Shown piece by piece: positions 33,066 through 41,965 of a stretch of 64,000 bases of DNA. A model generated the notes under the pieces. It saw only the letters and a program-made list of their open reading frames with translations, made no database searches and was not told the DNA's origin. The position numbers and the translations under genes are program-made. Position 1 is the stretch's first letter; every line of letters starts with the position of its first letter. The DNA comes from Armatimonas rosea (GTDB lineage: Bacteria > Armatimonadota > Armatimonadia > Armatimonadales > Armatimonadaceae). The stretch spans positions 992,001 to 1,056,000 of the forward strand of contig NZ_JACHGW010000001.1 of assembly GCF_014202505.1 (NCBI RefSeq), in the 5' to 3' direction.

Positions 33066-34016
33066 TTAGCCCTTGAGGGACTCGCGGAGGCTCTCCAGCT
33101 CGCCGGCGGAGCCCAGGAGCTCGTTGCGGCTGGCGATAAACTTGGCGTACTCGGCCATGAAGATCTTGCCCGGGGTGCGGAAGTCGAAGTTACCGGGCTG
33201 CTCCTTGAAGAACTCGCGGTGGACACGGGTCCAGACCAGGCGGCCGTCGGTGTCGATATTGACCTTGCAGACACCCAGCTTGGCGGCGGGGAGGTACTGC
33301 GCGGTATCGACTCCCTTGGCGCCCTTGAGCTCACCGCCGGCGGCATTGATGCGCTCGACTTCGTCCTGGGGAACGCTGGACGAGCCGTGCATGACCAGCG
33401 GGAAGCCGGGCAGCAGGTCCTGGATCGCCTTGACGCGATCGAAGTGGATGCCCTGGCCGCCGGAGAACTTGTAGGCACCGTGGCTGGTGCCGATCGCACA
33501 GGCCAGCGAGTCGCAGCCGGACTGCTTGACAAACTCCAGGGCCTCGTCGGGATCGGTCAGGCAGGCGTTCTTCTCATCGACCTGGACATGCTCCTCGACT
33601 CCGCCGAGCATTCCGAGCTCGGCCTCGACCGAGATGCCCTTGGCATGAGCGGCATCGACAACACGCTTGGTGATGGCGACATTCTCCTCAAACGGGGAGT
33701 GGCTGGCATCGATCATCACGGAGCTGTAGAAGCCCGACTCGATACACTCGTAGCAGGTCTGCTCATCGCCATGATCCAGGTGAACCGCGAAGATCGCCTC
33801 GGGGAAGATCTCCTCGGCGGTGCGGATCATCGCCTCGAGCATCTGCTTGTTGGCGTAGCTACGAGCGCCCTTGGAGAGCTGGATGATGAACGGGGCTTGG
33901 CTATCGATGCAGCCCTTGAAGAGGCCCATGATCTGCTCAAGGTTGTTGATGTTGTAGGCGCCGACAGCGTACTTACCGTACGCGTGCGCGAAGAGTTGTT
34001 TGGTTGCGACAATCAT
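33066..34016 (-). CDS. fba: Class II ketose-bisphosphate (fructose-bisphosphate) aldolase
   Basis: 316 residues from ATG 34016 (MIVATKQLFAHAYGKYAVGA); the extra 13 codons upstream contain the predicted promoter. Zinc and catalytic residues are seen in FAVHLDHGDE (H79, D81, H82), the Glu in SVEAELGMLGGVEE, ACAIGTSHGAYK, and VMHGSSSVPQ with the GSSS phosphate loop; KVNIDTDGR is the second phosphate site. It splits fructose 1,6-bisphosphate; tagatose or sedoheptulose bisphosphate cannot be excluded. A terminator follows it. Confidence 0.93.
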   Translation of the reverse strand: MIVATKQLFAHAYGKYAVGAYNINNLEQIMGLFKGCIDSQAPFIIQLSKGARSYANKQMLEAMIRTAEEIFPEAIFAVHLDHGDEQTCYECIESGFYSSVMIDASHSPFEENVAITKRVVDAAHAKGISVEAELGMLGGVEEHVQVDEKNACLTDPDEALEFVKQSGCDSLACAIGTSHGAYKFSGGQGIHFDRVKAIQDLLPGFPLVMHGSSSVPQDEVERINAAGGELKGAKGVDTAQYLPAAKLGVCKVNIDTDGRLVWTRVHREFFKEQPGNFDFRTPGKIFMAEYAKFIASRNELLGSAGELESLRESLKG

Positions 34017-34025
34017 TTCGGCCTC

Positions 34026-34031
34026 AGTGTA
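34026..34031 (-). promoter_or_regulatory. -10 box TACACT, 9 nt before the aldolase ATG
   Basis: Minus-strand hexamer. A GAGG lies 5 nt before the ATG inside the gap, so a short leader with Shine-Dalgarno is an alternative. Confidence 0.35.
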
Positions 34032-34076
34032 CCCTCCAAAAGAGAGGAATGTCAAAAGCGATCGTCAAGACCAGCA

Positions 34077-34643
34077 TTAGTAGCGTCCTCCGATTTCGAT
34101 GGCATAGACTGTGTTGCGGGCACGTCGCTCCGTGGGCGGGGAAGGGAGGCGCGTGGCGCTGACCTGGAAGAGAAAGCGATCGAGCCGGACACCGATGGTG
34201 TAGCGTACGCCCCAGGAATAGAGGCCGCTGATAATGGGGTCTGGGGCGGTGTCTTCGTAGGGAATAAAGTGTGTCACGAAGTAGCGCCCTAGGCCCGCGC
34301 TTGTGTAGAGGCTCCCCAGGCGTCGCTCAAGCTGGAGTCCACCGCCTTGGAAGCTCACCGCGCGCTGTGGCTCGCGCATGAGCTCGGTCTGGGTGAGGAT
34401 GAGAGAGCCGGGGGTCTTGACACCGCTGTCGAGATAGAAGCCGAGGCTCGTTCGCTCTGTCGGCTTGGCCTTGGTTCCGAGCAGGTCGTAGGTAGCGCCG
34501 ATTCGCATTCCATTGAAGCCTCCCCAGTTTCCAAGGCCGATGGTGAAGTTCCCCCGGTCTTTGAAGTGACGGTCGTCATCGTCTGCGACGGCGGGGCTTA
34601 GACACAGCCCAAGAGTGAGCAAGGAGTAAGTGAGTCTGTGCAT
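34077..34643 (-). CDS. Secreted small beta-barrel-like protein
   Basis: 188 residues from ATG 34643, preceded by AAAGGAACG; a longer frame to 34760 enters the tetR control region. Signal peptide MHRLTYSLLTLGLCLSPAVA, then strand-like segments with alternating residues (FNGMRIGATYDLLGTKAK, RTSLGFYLDSGVKTPGSL, VRYTIGVRLDRFLFQVSATR) ending in IGGRY, an aromatic end as in outer-membrane barrels. Family not recognised. It is divergent from the TetR-RND operon. Confidence 0.7.
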   Translation of the reverse strand: MHRLTYSLLTLGLCLSPAVADDDDRHFKDRGNFTIGLGNWGGFNGMRIGATYDLLGTKAKPTERTSLGFYLDSGVKTPGSLILTQTELMREPQRAVSFQGGGLQLERRLGSLYTSAGLGRYFVTHFIPYEDTAPDPIISGLYSWGVRYTIGVRLDRFLFQVSATRLPSPPTERRARNTVYAIEIGGRY

Positions 34644-34772
34644 GGATCGTTCCTTTTGATACATGACTCTTATTTCGTGAAAAAGTTGCCACTTTAGATG
34701 CGAAACGTATTCTCTGGATTCCTGGGAACTGCCCGAGAGGGCTTGTGTTTGTAAAAACATCCCCGTCTTCTC

Positions 34773-34823
34773 TTGACAAACTGACTGACCAGACGGTATT
34801 TTAAAAACTGACCGGACGGTCAG
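34773..34823 (+). promoter_or_regulatory. tetR-RND promoter with two TetR-type operators
   Basis: A -35 TTGACA (34773-34778), an 18-bp spacer and TATTTT (34797-34802). Perfect palindrome CTGACCG-GA-CGGTCAG at 34808-34823 and an imperfect copy CTGACC-AG-ACGGTA at 34785-34798 inside the spacer. Binding would block polymerase, implying autorepression. Confidence 0.75.
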
Positions 34824-34831
34824 AAAGTACT

Positions 34832-35380
34832 ATGCGAAAGCCAGAAAAACTCGAAGAGCTTCTTCACGCCGCTCATAATGTTGTTGTGCGCGATGGAGTG
34901 ACACGGCTCACCTTGGACCTCGTGGCCCGTGAGGCCGGAGTGAGTAAGGGCGCGGTGCTCTACTACTTCCCCACGAAGAACGCCCTGATCGGGCAGATGC
35001 TCCACACCTGGATGGACTGCCACCAGCGCGACTGGCACGCCGCGATCGAGAAGCAGCCCGAGGGGCCGGGACGCAAGACCCGTGCGCTCCTGAGCCTGAT
35101 CGCCACACCCGATGCCATGGACGAGCGCGGCGGGGCGGGAATGCTCGCTGCGATCGCCAACGACCCGGAGCTCCTCTCGATCCTACGGGAGAAGATTGGC
35201 GACTGGCAGGGCCAGCTCGCCGACGATGACATCGACCCTACTGTTGCTCAGCTGGTGCGCTTTGTGATGGATGGGGTGAAGTTCTCCGAGATCATGGGAA
35301 TCAACCCGCCCAACAACGAAACCCGCCAGCTCCTTGTCTCTTACCTGGATCAGCTGATCCTAAAATCTGAAATGCCATGA
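34832..35380 (+). CDS. TetR-family repressor of the RND efflux operon
   Basis: 182 residues. The N-terminal helix-turn-helix is clear (LLHAAHNVVVRDGVTRLTLD, LVAREAGVSKGAVLYYFPTK, NALIGQML); the C-terminal domain (GMLAAIANDPELLSILREKI, LVRFVMDGVKF) would bind the inducer. Gene order and the palindromes upstream of its ATG suggest that it represses itself and the downstream tolC-like, fusion-protein and pump genes. Its stop overlaps the next ATG (ATGA). Confidence 0.93.
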   Translation: MRKPEKLEELLHAAHNVVVRDGVTRLTLDLVAREAGVSKGAVLYYFPTKNALIGQMLHTWMDCHQRDWHAAIEKQPEGPGRKTRALLSLIATPDAMDERGGAGMLAAIANDPELLSILREKIGDWQGQLADDDIDPTVAQLVRFVMDGVKFSEIMGINPPNNETRQLLVSYLDQLILKSEMP

Positions 35381-36822
35381 ACCACACGCTACGACTCTCT
35401 CTGGGACTGCTCCTGCTGGCCACTCCGGCCCTGGCGCAGACCTCCCCCCCCATTAAAAATCTTGAGGATGCCCTTCGTCTCGCACAGGAGAAGAGCCCCA
35501 GCCTGCGCCAGTCCAAGGAGCGCGCCCTCAAGACCCAGCAGACCATCAACCAGATTCTCTCCGCGCGCAAGCCCCAGGCCAGCCTCCGTGCCACCTACAC
35601 CCGCCTACTCAACGGCGGCTCGGGCTTTGGCGGGGGCGGGGCGAGCGGGGGGGCAGGCGTGACCAATCCTTTCCCGGTGCTGCTGCAAAACACCCCGCCT
35701 GGAACCCAGCCTGTCCAGCTTCCCGCCGCCACCAGCCGCGCCGAGAGCACGACAAGCACCACCACCACGACAACTACCACGGGCGGCTTCGGCAGCGGCA
35801 CGGACCTCAACCAGGAGTCGGTGAGCCTGAGCATTACGCAGAACCTCGATCTGGCTGGGGTGATCAAGCTCGCCAACCAGCTGGGCGACCTAGAGCTGGA
35901 GGTGCAGGCGCTCGACTACCAGCGCCTGCTGATGGACCTGAAGTACAGTGTCCGCAGTGGCTACTACAGCCTCCTGCGTGCTGAGTCGCTGGTGAAGGTC
36001 TCCGCCGCCGCCGTGGCGCAGAGCGAGGAGGCCCTCCGGGTCGCCCGTTCGCAGTTCAACGCGGGGACGGTCGCGCAGTTCGATGTCCTCCGTGCCCAGA
36101 CCCAGCTTGCCAACAACCAGCAGAGCCTGATCTCGGCCCGCAACCAGGTGATGCTCTCGCGCAATGCCTTTGCCAACAGCCTCGGTGTCGACCCCAGCAC
36201 GCCGGTCGAGCTGGTCGCGCCCACGGAGATGAAGGAGAAGGACCCGCTCCCCGAACTCGACGAGGCCAAGCTGATCGCCGCGGCGTGGGTAGCCCGCCCC
36301 GAGGCGCGACAGGCGGAGGTCTCCCTCACCAAGGCGGAGAAGAACATCAAGCTCTACGGCAAGGGCCTCTCGCCGTCGCTGGGGGCCTCCCTCTCGACCA
36401 ACTACAACCCCAACCCCGCCTTTATCGGCGACAAGACCACCGGCTCGCTCTCCCTGGGATTGACCCTGCCTCTCAGCGATGGTGGGTCGTCTAAGGCGCA
36501 GGCCGAGGGGGCCCGCTCCGACCAACGCGCCGCGGAGATCCAGCGCGAGCAGTACCACAATGGGATCAAGGCCGAGGTCCAGCAGGCCATTATCGCCGTG
36601 CGCGATGCCCATGAGCGCGCCCAGACCGCCTGGAGCGCGGTCGAGCAGGCCCGCGAGGCCTACCGAATCGCGCAGGTTCGTTTCCGGGAGGGGGTCGATA
36701 CCCAGCTCTCGGTCAACGATGCCCAGACCTCCCTCACCCAGTCTGAGACCAATATCGTCAATGCCCGCTACGACTATCTCACCGCCCTGGCGCGTCTCAA
36801 CCGTGCCCTTGGGAAAGAGTGA
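35377..36822 (+). CDS. TolC-family outer membrane efflux protein
   Basis: 481 residues with a signal peptide (MNHTLRLSLGLLLLATPALA). Two OEP repeats: NLEDALRLAQEKSPSLRQSK with its helical partner, and the second from VARPEARQAEVSLTKAEKN, ending QFRFREG-type VRFREGVDTQLSVNDAQTSL and LTALARLNRALG. A low-complexity Gly/Thr stretch (GGGGASGGAG, STTTTTTTTG) lies in the first extracellular loop region. It forms the outer-membrane exit duct of the pump encoded next. Confidence 0.93.
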   Translation: MNHTLRLSLGLLLLATPALAQTSPPIKNLEDALRLAQEKSPSLRQSKERALKTQQTINQILSARKPQASLRATYTRLLNGGSGFGGGGASGGAGVTNPFPVLLQNTPPGTQPVQLPAATSRAESTTSTTTTTTTTGGFGSGTDLNQESVSLSITQNLDLAGVIKLANQLGDLELEVQALDYQRLLMDLKYSVRSGYYSLLRAESLVKVSAAAVAQSEEALRVARSQFNAGTVAQFDVLRAQTQLANNQQSLISARNQVMLSRNAFANSLGVDPSTPVELVAPTEMKEKDPLPELDEAKLIAAAWVARPEARQAEVSLTKAEKNIKLYGKGLSPSLGASLSTNYNPNPAFIGDKTTGSLSLGLTLPLSDGGSSKAQAEGARSDQRAAEIQREQYHNGIKAEVQQAIIAVRDAHERAQTAWSAVEQAREAYRIAQVRFREGVDTQLSVNDAQTSLTQSETNIVNARYDYLTALARLNRALGKE

Positions 36823-38417
36823 AAAGAGTGATCATGAAAAACTATCCCCTGTTTGCCGCCACCCTGAGCCTCGTGCTTCTGGCCGGGTGCGCGCCCAAGA
36901 CCGATGAGAAGCCCAAAACCGAGCTCCCCACCGCCGGCACGAAGTCAGGCGTAGGTACCCCCGTGCGTGTTGCCACCGCGACCGAGAAGGAGGTGGTGCG
37001 TGCGGTGAGTGTCACGGGCTCGATCGCGGCCACGGACTCGGTCGATCTGGCGGCCAAGGTGAGTGCGCGGGTGAGCTTTATCGCCGCTCGGGAGGGCGAG
37101 GCAGTCCGCAAGGGCCAGCTCGTTGTCCAGCAAGACGCGTCGGACTACGAGACCCAGGTGCGCTCGTCGGAGGCGACCATCAAGAGCGCCGAGGCCGCCA
37201 TTAAGAACGCTCAGGCCGGAATCGAGAGCGCCAAGGCATCCTACCAGAACGCGATTGTCAAGCTCGACCAGTCCCGCACCAACCTCAAGCTCACCGATAC
37301 TCAGAGCGATGCCGGTGTCAAAGACGCCGAGCAGCAGCTTGCCTCGGCGAAGGCACAGCTCGAGATCGCCAAGAAGCCCCAGCGCACCCAGGAGGTCGCC
37401 GTGGCGGAGAACAGTGTCGCACAGGCGCAGGCCAACTTCGAGCGCGCCACCAGCGACCGCAAGCGCTACGAGAACCTGGTCCGCGAGGGAGCCGCCGCGC
37501 AGATCACGCTCGATCAGTATGTCAATCAGGAGCGGGTCGCCAAGGCCGCGCTCGACTCGGCAAAGTCCCAGCTGGAGCTGGCCCAGATCGGCGGGCGCGA
37601 CGAGTCCGTGCGCCAGGCCCAGACCGCGGTCGCTCGTGCGGAGTTTGGCCTACGGCTGGCGAAGTCCAACACGCAGAACCTGGATGTGCGCAAAGACGAT
37701 ATCAAGGCGGCGCAGGGGGGAGTGAGCCAGGCCAAGGCCGCGCTCGGACAGGCACAGGCGGGCCTCAGCTCCGCGCAGGCACAGCTGGCACAGGCAAAGG
37801 CGGGGCTGGCATCGGCCCAGCAGCAGGTCGCCAACACCCGAATCTACGCCCCCATCGACGGCATTGTCGCAAAGCGCGCCGCGGAGATCGGGCAGCTTGC
37901 CGGACCCAGTAGCTCGCTGCTGACCATTGTCGCGCTGGACACGGTCTTCTTCGAGGCGCAGGTCCCCGAGACCGAGATCGCTCAGGTGAAGCTGGGGATG
38001 CCGGTCGAGGTAAAAGTCGATGCGCTGACAGGCAAGACCTTCGCCGGGCAGGTGGCCAAGCTCTACCCGGTGGGAAGCACGGCCAGCCGCAACTTTGTGG
38101 TCCGTGTTGCCGTCCCGAACCCCGCCCGCTCGCTCCGCCCGGGGATGTTCGCCCGTGGCAGTGTGGTGCTGGAGAAGCGCCGCGGGGTGATTGTCGCCAA
38201 GGACGCGCTGGTGAAGAGCGACGAGGGCGCGTTTGCGGTCTTTGTTGCCAAGGGGGGTGTCGCGGAGCAGCGCAAGGTGACGCTGGGGGTGACCACGGCT
38301 GAGACCGCCGAGATTCGGAGCGGGGTCAGCGCGGGCGACTCCATCATTGTTGTAGGCCAGACCGCCCTCCGTGAGGGGGCTGCGATCCGTGTGGTCACGG
38401 ATATCGCGGAGAAATAG
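36819..38417 (+). CDS. RND efflux membrane fusion protein (HlyD/AcrA type), lipoprotein
   Basis: 532 residues from GTG 36819 (GTGA overlap) or 527 from ATG 36834, which gives a cleaner lipoprotein signal (MKNYPLFAATLSLVLLAGC). The split biotinyl-lipoyl domain is seen in AKVSARVSFIAAREGEAVRK and IYAPIDGIVAKRAAEIGQLA. Between them lies an extra-long Ala/Gln-rich coiled coil (about 240 residues). The beta-barrel domain follows (VEVKVDALTGKTFAGQVAKL), then a membrane-proximal domain. It bridges pump and TolC in the periplasm. Confidence 0.93.
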   Translation: MKRVIMKNYPLFAATLSLVLLAGCAPKTDEKPKTELPTAGTKSGVGTPVRVATATEKEVVRAVSVTGSIAATDSVDLAAKVSARVSFIAAREGEAVRKGQLVVQQDASDYETQVRSSEATIKSAEAAIKNAQAGIESAKASYQNAIVKLDQSRTNLKLTDTQSDAGVKDAEQQLASAKAQLEIAKKPQRTQEVAVAENSVAQAQANFERATSDRKRYENLVREGAAAQITLDQYVNQERVAKAALDSAKSQLELAQIGGRDESVRQAQTAVARAEFGLRLAKSNTQNLDVRKDDIKAAQGGVSQAKAALGQAQAGLSSAQAQLAQAKAGLASAQQQVANTRIYAPIDGIVAKRAAEIGQLAGPSSSLLTIVALDTVFFEAQVPETEIAQVKLGMPVEVKVDALTGKTFAGQVAKLYPVGSTASRNFVVRVAVPNPARSLRPGMFARGSVVLEKRRGVIVAKDALVKSDEGAFAVFVAKGGVAEQRKVTLGVTTAETAEIRSGVSAGDSIIVVGQTALREGAAIRVVTDIAEK

Positions 38418-38423
38418 GTAGCC

Positions 38424-38514
38424 TACCCCCTAACCCCCGCCTGGCGGGGGGAATACAAGGAATCCGATTCCAATTTGTCCCCCCGTTCCACGGGGGTTAG
38501 GGGGCAGGCTGCGG
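38424..38514. repeat. Palindromic twin-hairpin repeat, family A, intergenic copy
   Basis: CCCCCTAACCCCCGCCTGGC and CCCCCCGTTCCACGGGGG arms flank the core AAGGAATCCGATTCC...TTTGTCC; nearly identical to 10378-10465. It lies between the fusion-protein stop and the pump start, where it could affect relative expression. Confidence 0.85.
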
Positions 38515-38524
38515 AGAAATAACT

Positions 38525-41500
38525 ATGTGGCTGACAAATCTTGCCATTAAGCGACCGGTGGCGATCATGATGCTCATCGGGGCGCTGATCGTGATGGGCT
38601 TGCAGGGCTTCTTCAAGATGCCCGCCGAGCAGGACCCCCGTGTCGAGTTCCCCTTTGTGACGGTCACGACCGCCTATCCGGGCGCGGGGCCGGGAGAGAT
38701 CGAGACACTGGTCACCAAGCCGATTGAAGATGCCGTCGGGGCGGTCAATGGCGTCAAGAACGTCACCAGCACCAGCCAGCAGGGTATCTCGGTGGTGGCG
38801 ATTGAGTTCCTGCTCTCCACCAACGCCGATGTGGCCGCTGCCGATGTGCGTGGAAAGGTCGATGCCGTCCGAGCGCGCCTGCCGCGTGAGGTCGAGGCAC
38901 CGACTATCCAGAAGGCCAACACCAGCTCGACTCCCATTCTCTACATGGCGATGCGCTCCAAGATCGGGCGCAACAATAAAGAGGTCCGTGACCTCGCCGA
39001 CCGCGTGGTAAAAGACCAGCTCGGCCAGGTCTCGGGGGTGTCGTCGGTGATTGTCACGGGGGGCGACAAGCGTGAGGTCCAGGTCCGCTTGGATAAGAAC
39101 CGCCTCGATGCCTACGGCCTGACGGTCACCGATGTGGCGAGCGCGATCAAGTCCCAGAACCTGAACGTGCCGTCGGGGCGCATCACCGAGGGGAACCGTG
39201 ACTACGCCGTGCGGGTGATCGGGGAGTTTGCCAGCGCCGATGAGCTACGCAACCTGCGGCTGAGCTTTGCCGGGCGCAATGGCTCCGCGGACCGGACGAT
39301 CCTCATGAGCGACCTGGGTGCGGTCGAGGACACGGTCGCCGAGCGCACCGAGAGCGCCCTGCTCTCCCAGCGCCAAGGCCCCGGCGCCCTCCCCGACTCC
39401 ACCGACACGGTCTCGATCGCGGTGCAGAAGACCAGCGAGGGCAACACGGTCGATATTGTCAAGGGAGTCCGCAAGCAGATGGTCTCCCTGGCCAAGCTCC
39501 TCCCCGACGATATCGAGTTCACCACGACCCAGGACAAGGCGGTAAAGACCGACGAGAACCTGAAGGATGTGGAGATGACCCTGGTGATCGGGGCATTTCT
39601 GGCGGTGACCATTGTCTTCTTCTTCCTGCACAACTTCCGCGGGACCCTCATTGTCGCCCTCTCGATTCCGACCTCGATTATCGCCACCTTCCTGGTGATG
39701 TACTCGATTGGGTTCACGCTCAACTCCATGACCCTGCTGGGGCTCTCGCTCGCGGTGGGAATCCTCGTGGACGACTCCATCGTGGTGATTGAGAACATCT
39801 ACCGCCACCTCGCGCTGGGGGAGACACCTGAGGAAGCCGCGCGCAACGGCCGCAGCGAGATCGGGATGGCCGCCGTGACCATCACCCTGGTCGATGTGGT
39901 GGTCTTTGTGCCCGTGGCGTTTATGGGCGGAATTGTCGGGCAGTTCTTCCGTAGCTTCGGCTTGACCGTGGCGATTGCGACTCTCTTCTCGCTCCTGATG
40001 AGCTTCACCCTCGCCCCGATGCTGGCATCGCGCTGGTACAAGAAGGGCGAGTACGCCGAGCCGCACGGGGGCTTCTTTGGTGCGATCAACCGCTTCTACA
40101 CCCGCCTGGAGAACTCCTACGAGCGGGCGCTGGGCTGGGCGCTGGTGCACCGTGGCTCGGTGATCTTTATCGGAAACATGGCCCTGGTGCTGGTTGTCCT
40201 CTGGATGGCCGCCGCCGGGAGCGGCGCGGGTGCGATCAAGATGGCGATGCCCCTGGCGATTCTGCAGCTCGTGGTCGGGGCGATCCTGGTGGGCGTGAGC
40301 AAGCTCAAGAAGCGCTTCACGATCGAGCCGCTGATCACCACGGCGATCGGGGCGATTGCGACCGTGATTGTCACGGTTCTTGCCGGCCAGGTCGGAAAGC
40401 CGCTGGGCTTCCGGTTCGCGCCGGGCCAGGACCAGGGACAGGTCGCACTGACGGTCGAGCTGCCCGCCGGGGCGAGCCTGGATGCGACCAACCTGGTACT
40501 CAAGCAGATCGAGGCCAAGATCCACGATATCCCGGAGATTCAGTACATCGAGAGCTCGGCGGGCTCGACCGCAACCGGCGGCTTTGGCTCGACCAGCAAC
40601 AACGGAACCAACTTCGGCCAGGTGCGTATCACGCTCAACGACCCGATGGGAACCCTGGACCGCCTGGAGCCTTGGAAAGACCACTCGGACCTGCGCACCC
40701 GCAGCGATGTGGAGATCGCCACGATTGTGCGTGAGCGGGTGAAGGACATCCCTGGCGCGGACATCAAGACCGCCGAGGTCTCGGGCTTCAATGGGAGCGC
40801 CGCTCCCGTGCAGATCGAGATTGTCGGGCCCAACATGGACGAGAACATCGTCAATGCTCGCAAGGTGCGTGCGGTGCTGGAGAAGACTCCGGGCATCCTG
40901 ACCCCCGATATTAGCTATAAGGCGACCAAGCCCGAGGTACAGGTGGTGCTGGACCGCGAGCGTGCGGCGCAGTTTGGCCTGACGGTCCAGCAGGTCGCAC
41001 AGGCGCTGCGGGATGCGGTCGAGGGAAATATCGATGCCAAGTTCCGCGACAACGGTGAGCAGTACGATATCCGTGTCCAGTACAACCGGATCGACCGCGG
41101 GTCGGTGGCGGACGTGGGGAGCGTGATTATCGCGACCAAGAACGGCCAGCCGATTCGGGTGAGCGATGTGGCCAAGACCCTGGAGGGCCGCGGTCCCACC
41201 AAGATCGACCGCAAGAACCGCCAGCGCCAGCTTGTGGTGAGCGCGTATCTCGCGCCGGGGCTGGTGATCGGCAACATGCAGCAGAAGATCGACCCGCAGC
41301 TCAAGACCATCGACTTTGGCAAGGCCAAGTACCAGTGGGGCGGCGAGGCCAATACGATGGCGGAGGAAGGGGTCTACATGGTGACCGCGCTGGGCCTGGC
41401 GATCACGCTGGTCTACATGCTCATGGCGGCGCTCTTCAATAACTTCCTCTACCCGCTGATCATCATGCTCTCGATTCCCCAGGCGCTGGTCGGGGGGCTG

Positions 41501-41899
41501 CTGGGGCTGATTGTCACGGGCAAGCCGCTGAGCATTATCGCCATGATCGGGGTGATCATGCTGATGGGGCTGGTGACCAAGAACGCCATTCTCCTGGTGG
41601 ACTTTACCAACACGCTCCGGGAGCGGGGCTACCGCCGGGAGGACGCCATCCGCGAGGCCGGCCCGACCCGTCTGCGGCCCATCCTGATGACGACGCTGGC
41701 ACAGATCCTCGGCGCGATGCCCATCGCGCTGGCACTGGGCCGTGGCTCGGAGTTCCGCCAGCCGCTCGGAATCGTCGTGGTGGGCGGTCTGTGTCTCTCG
41801 GCGCTGTTGACCCTGCTGGTGATTCCCTGTGTCTACACCGTCTTCGATGACCTCGGTGAGGGCTTCGCACGGGTGAAACGACGGCTCACGGGACGCTAG
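38525..41899 (+). CDS. RND multidrug/solute efflux pump (HAE-type) with two extra membrane helices
   Basis: 1124 residues, longer than the usual ~1030-1050. The proton-relay Asp pair is in GILVDDSIVVIEN and the Lys in LVTKNAILLVDF; MPAEQDPRVEFPFVTVTTAY and GQDQGQVALTVELPAGASLD mark the two porter loops. Between residues 532 and 630, where AcrB has one helix (TM7), there are three hydrophobic segments: VIFIGNMALVLVVLWMAAA, MAMPLAILQLVVGAILVGV and LITTAIGAIATVIVTVLA. This gives 14 predicted helices and preserves topology. Third structural gene of the TetR operon; a terminator follows. Confidence 0.95.
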   Translation: MWLTNLAIKRPVAIMMLIGALIVMGLQGFFKMPAEQDPRVEFPFVTVTTAYPGAGPGEIETLVTKPIEDAVGAVNGVKNVTSTSQQGISVVAIEFLLSTNADVAAADVRGKVDAVRARLPREVEAPTIQKANTSSTPILYMAMRSKIGRNNKEVRDLADRVVKDQLGQVSGVSSVIVTGGDKREVQVRLDKNRLDAYGLTVTDVASAIKSQNLNVPSGRITEGNRDYAVRVIGEFASADELRNLRLSFAGRNGSADRTILMSDLGAVEDTVAERTESALLSQRQGPGALPDSTDTVSIAVQKTSEGNTVDIVKGVRKQMVSLAKLLPDDIEFTTTQDKAVKTDENLKDVEMTLVIGAFLAVTIVFFFLHNFRGTLIVALSIPTSIIATFLVMYSIGFTLNSMTLLGLSLAVGILVDDSIVVIENIYRHLALGETPEEAARNGRSEIGMAAVTITLVDVVVFVPVAFMGGIVGQFFRSFGLTVAIATLFSLLMSFTLAPMLASRWYKKGEYAEPHGGFFGAINRFYTRLENSYERALGWALVHRGSVIFIGNMALVLVVLWMAAAGSGAGAIKMAMPLAILQLVVGAILVGVSKLKKRFTIEPLITTAIGAIATVIVTVLAGQVGKPLGFRFAPGQDQGQVALTVELPAGASLDATNLVLKQIEAKIHDIPEIQYIESSAGSTATGGFGSTSNNGTNFGQVRITLNDPMGTLDRLEPWKDHSDLRTRSDVEIATIVRERVKDIPGADIKTAEVSGFNGSAAPVQIEIVGPNMDENIVNARKVRAVLEKTPGILTPDISYKATKPEVQVVLDRERAAQFGLTVQQVAQALRDAVEGNIDAKFRDNGEQYDIRVQYNRIDRGSVADVGSVIIATKNGQPIRVSDVAKTLEGRGPTKIDRKNRQRQLVVSAYLAPGLVIGNMQQKIDPQLKTIDFGKAKYQWGGEANTMAEEGVYMVTALGLAITLVYMLMAALFNNFLYPLIIMLSIPQALVGGLLGLIVTGKPLSIIAMIGVIMLMGLVTKNAILLVDFTNTLRERGYRREDAIREAGPTRLRPILMTTLAQILGAMPIALALGRGSEFRQPLGIVVVGGLCLSALLTLLVIPCVYTVFDDLGEGFARVKRRLTGR

Positions 41900-41910
41900 C
41901 CAGCTCCCCT

Positions 41911-41953
41911 TAGCCCGCTCCAGAGTTTCGTGCTCTGGGGCGGGCTTTTTCTT
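41911..41953 (+). terminator. Rho-independent terminator of the RND operon
   Basis: Stem AGCCCGCTCCAGAG / CTCTGGGGCGGGCT, 7-nt loop, then TTTTTCTT. Confidence 0.93.
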
Positions 41954-41954
41954 G

Positions 41955-41960
41955 TAGAAT
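41955..41960 (+). promoter_or_regulatory. -10 box TAGAAT, 5 nt before ATG 41966
   Basis: Lies immediately after the RND terminator and just before the ATG of the propeller gene. Confidence 0.4.
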
Positions 41961-41965
41961 GGCCT

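Noticed and set aside
32352-34292. Plus-strand open frame of 646 codons.
   Set aside because: Antisense to rpiA and the aldolase, both unambiguous; no ribosome binding site or family signature.
39245-40684. Minus-strand open frame of 479 codons, rich in His, Asp and Arg.
   Set aside because: Antisense to the RND pump; typical of the complement of a G+C-rich membrane-protein gene.
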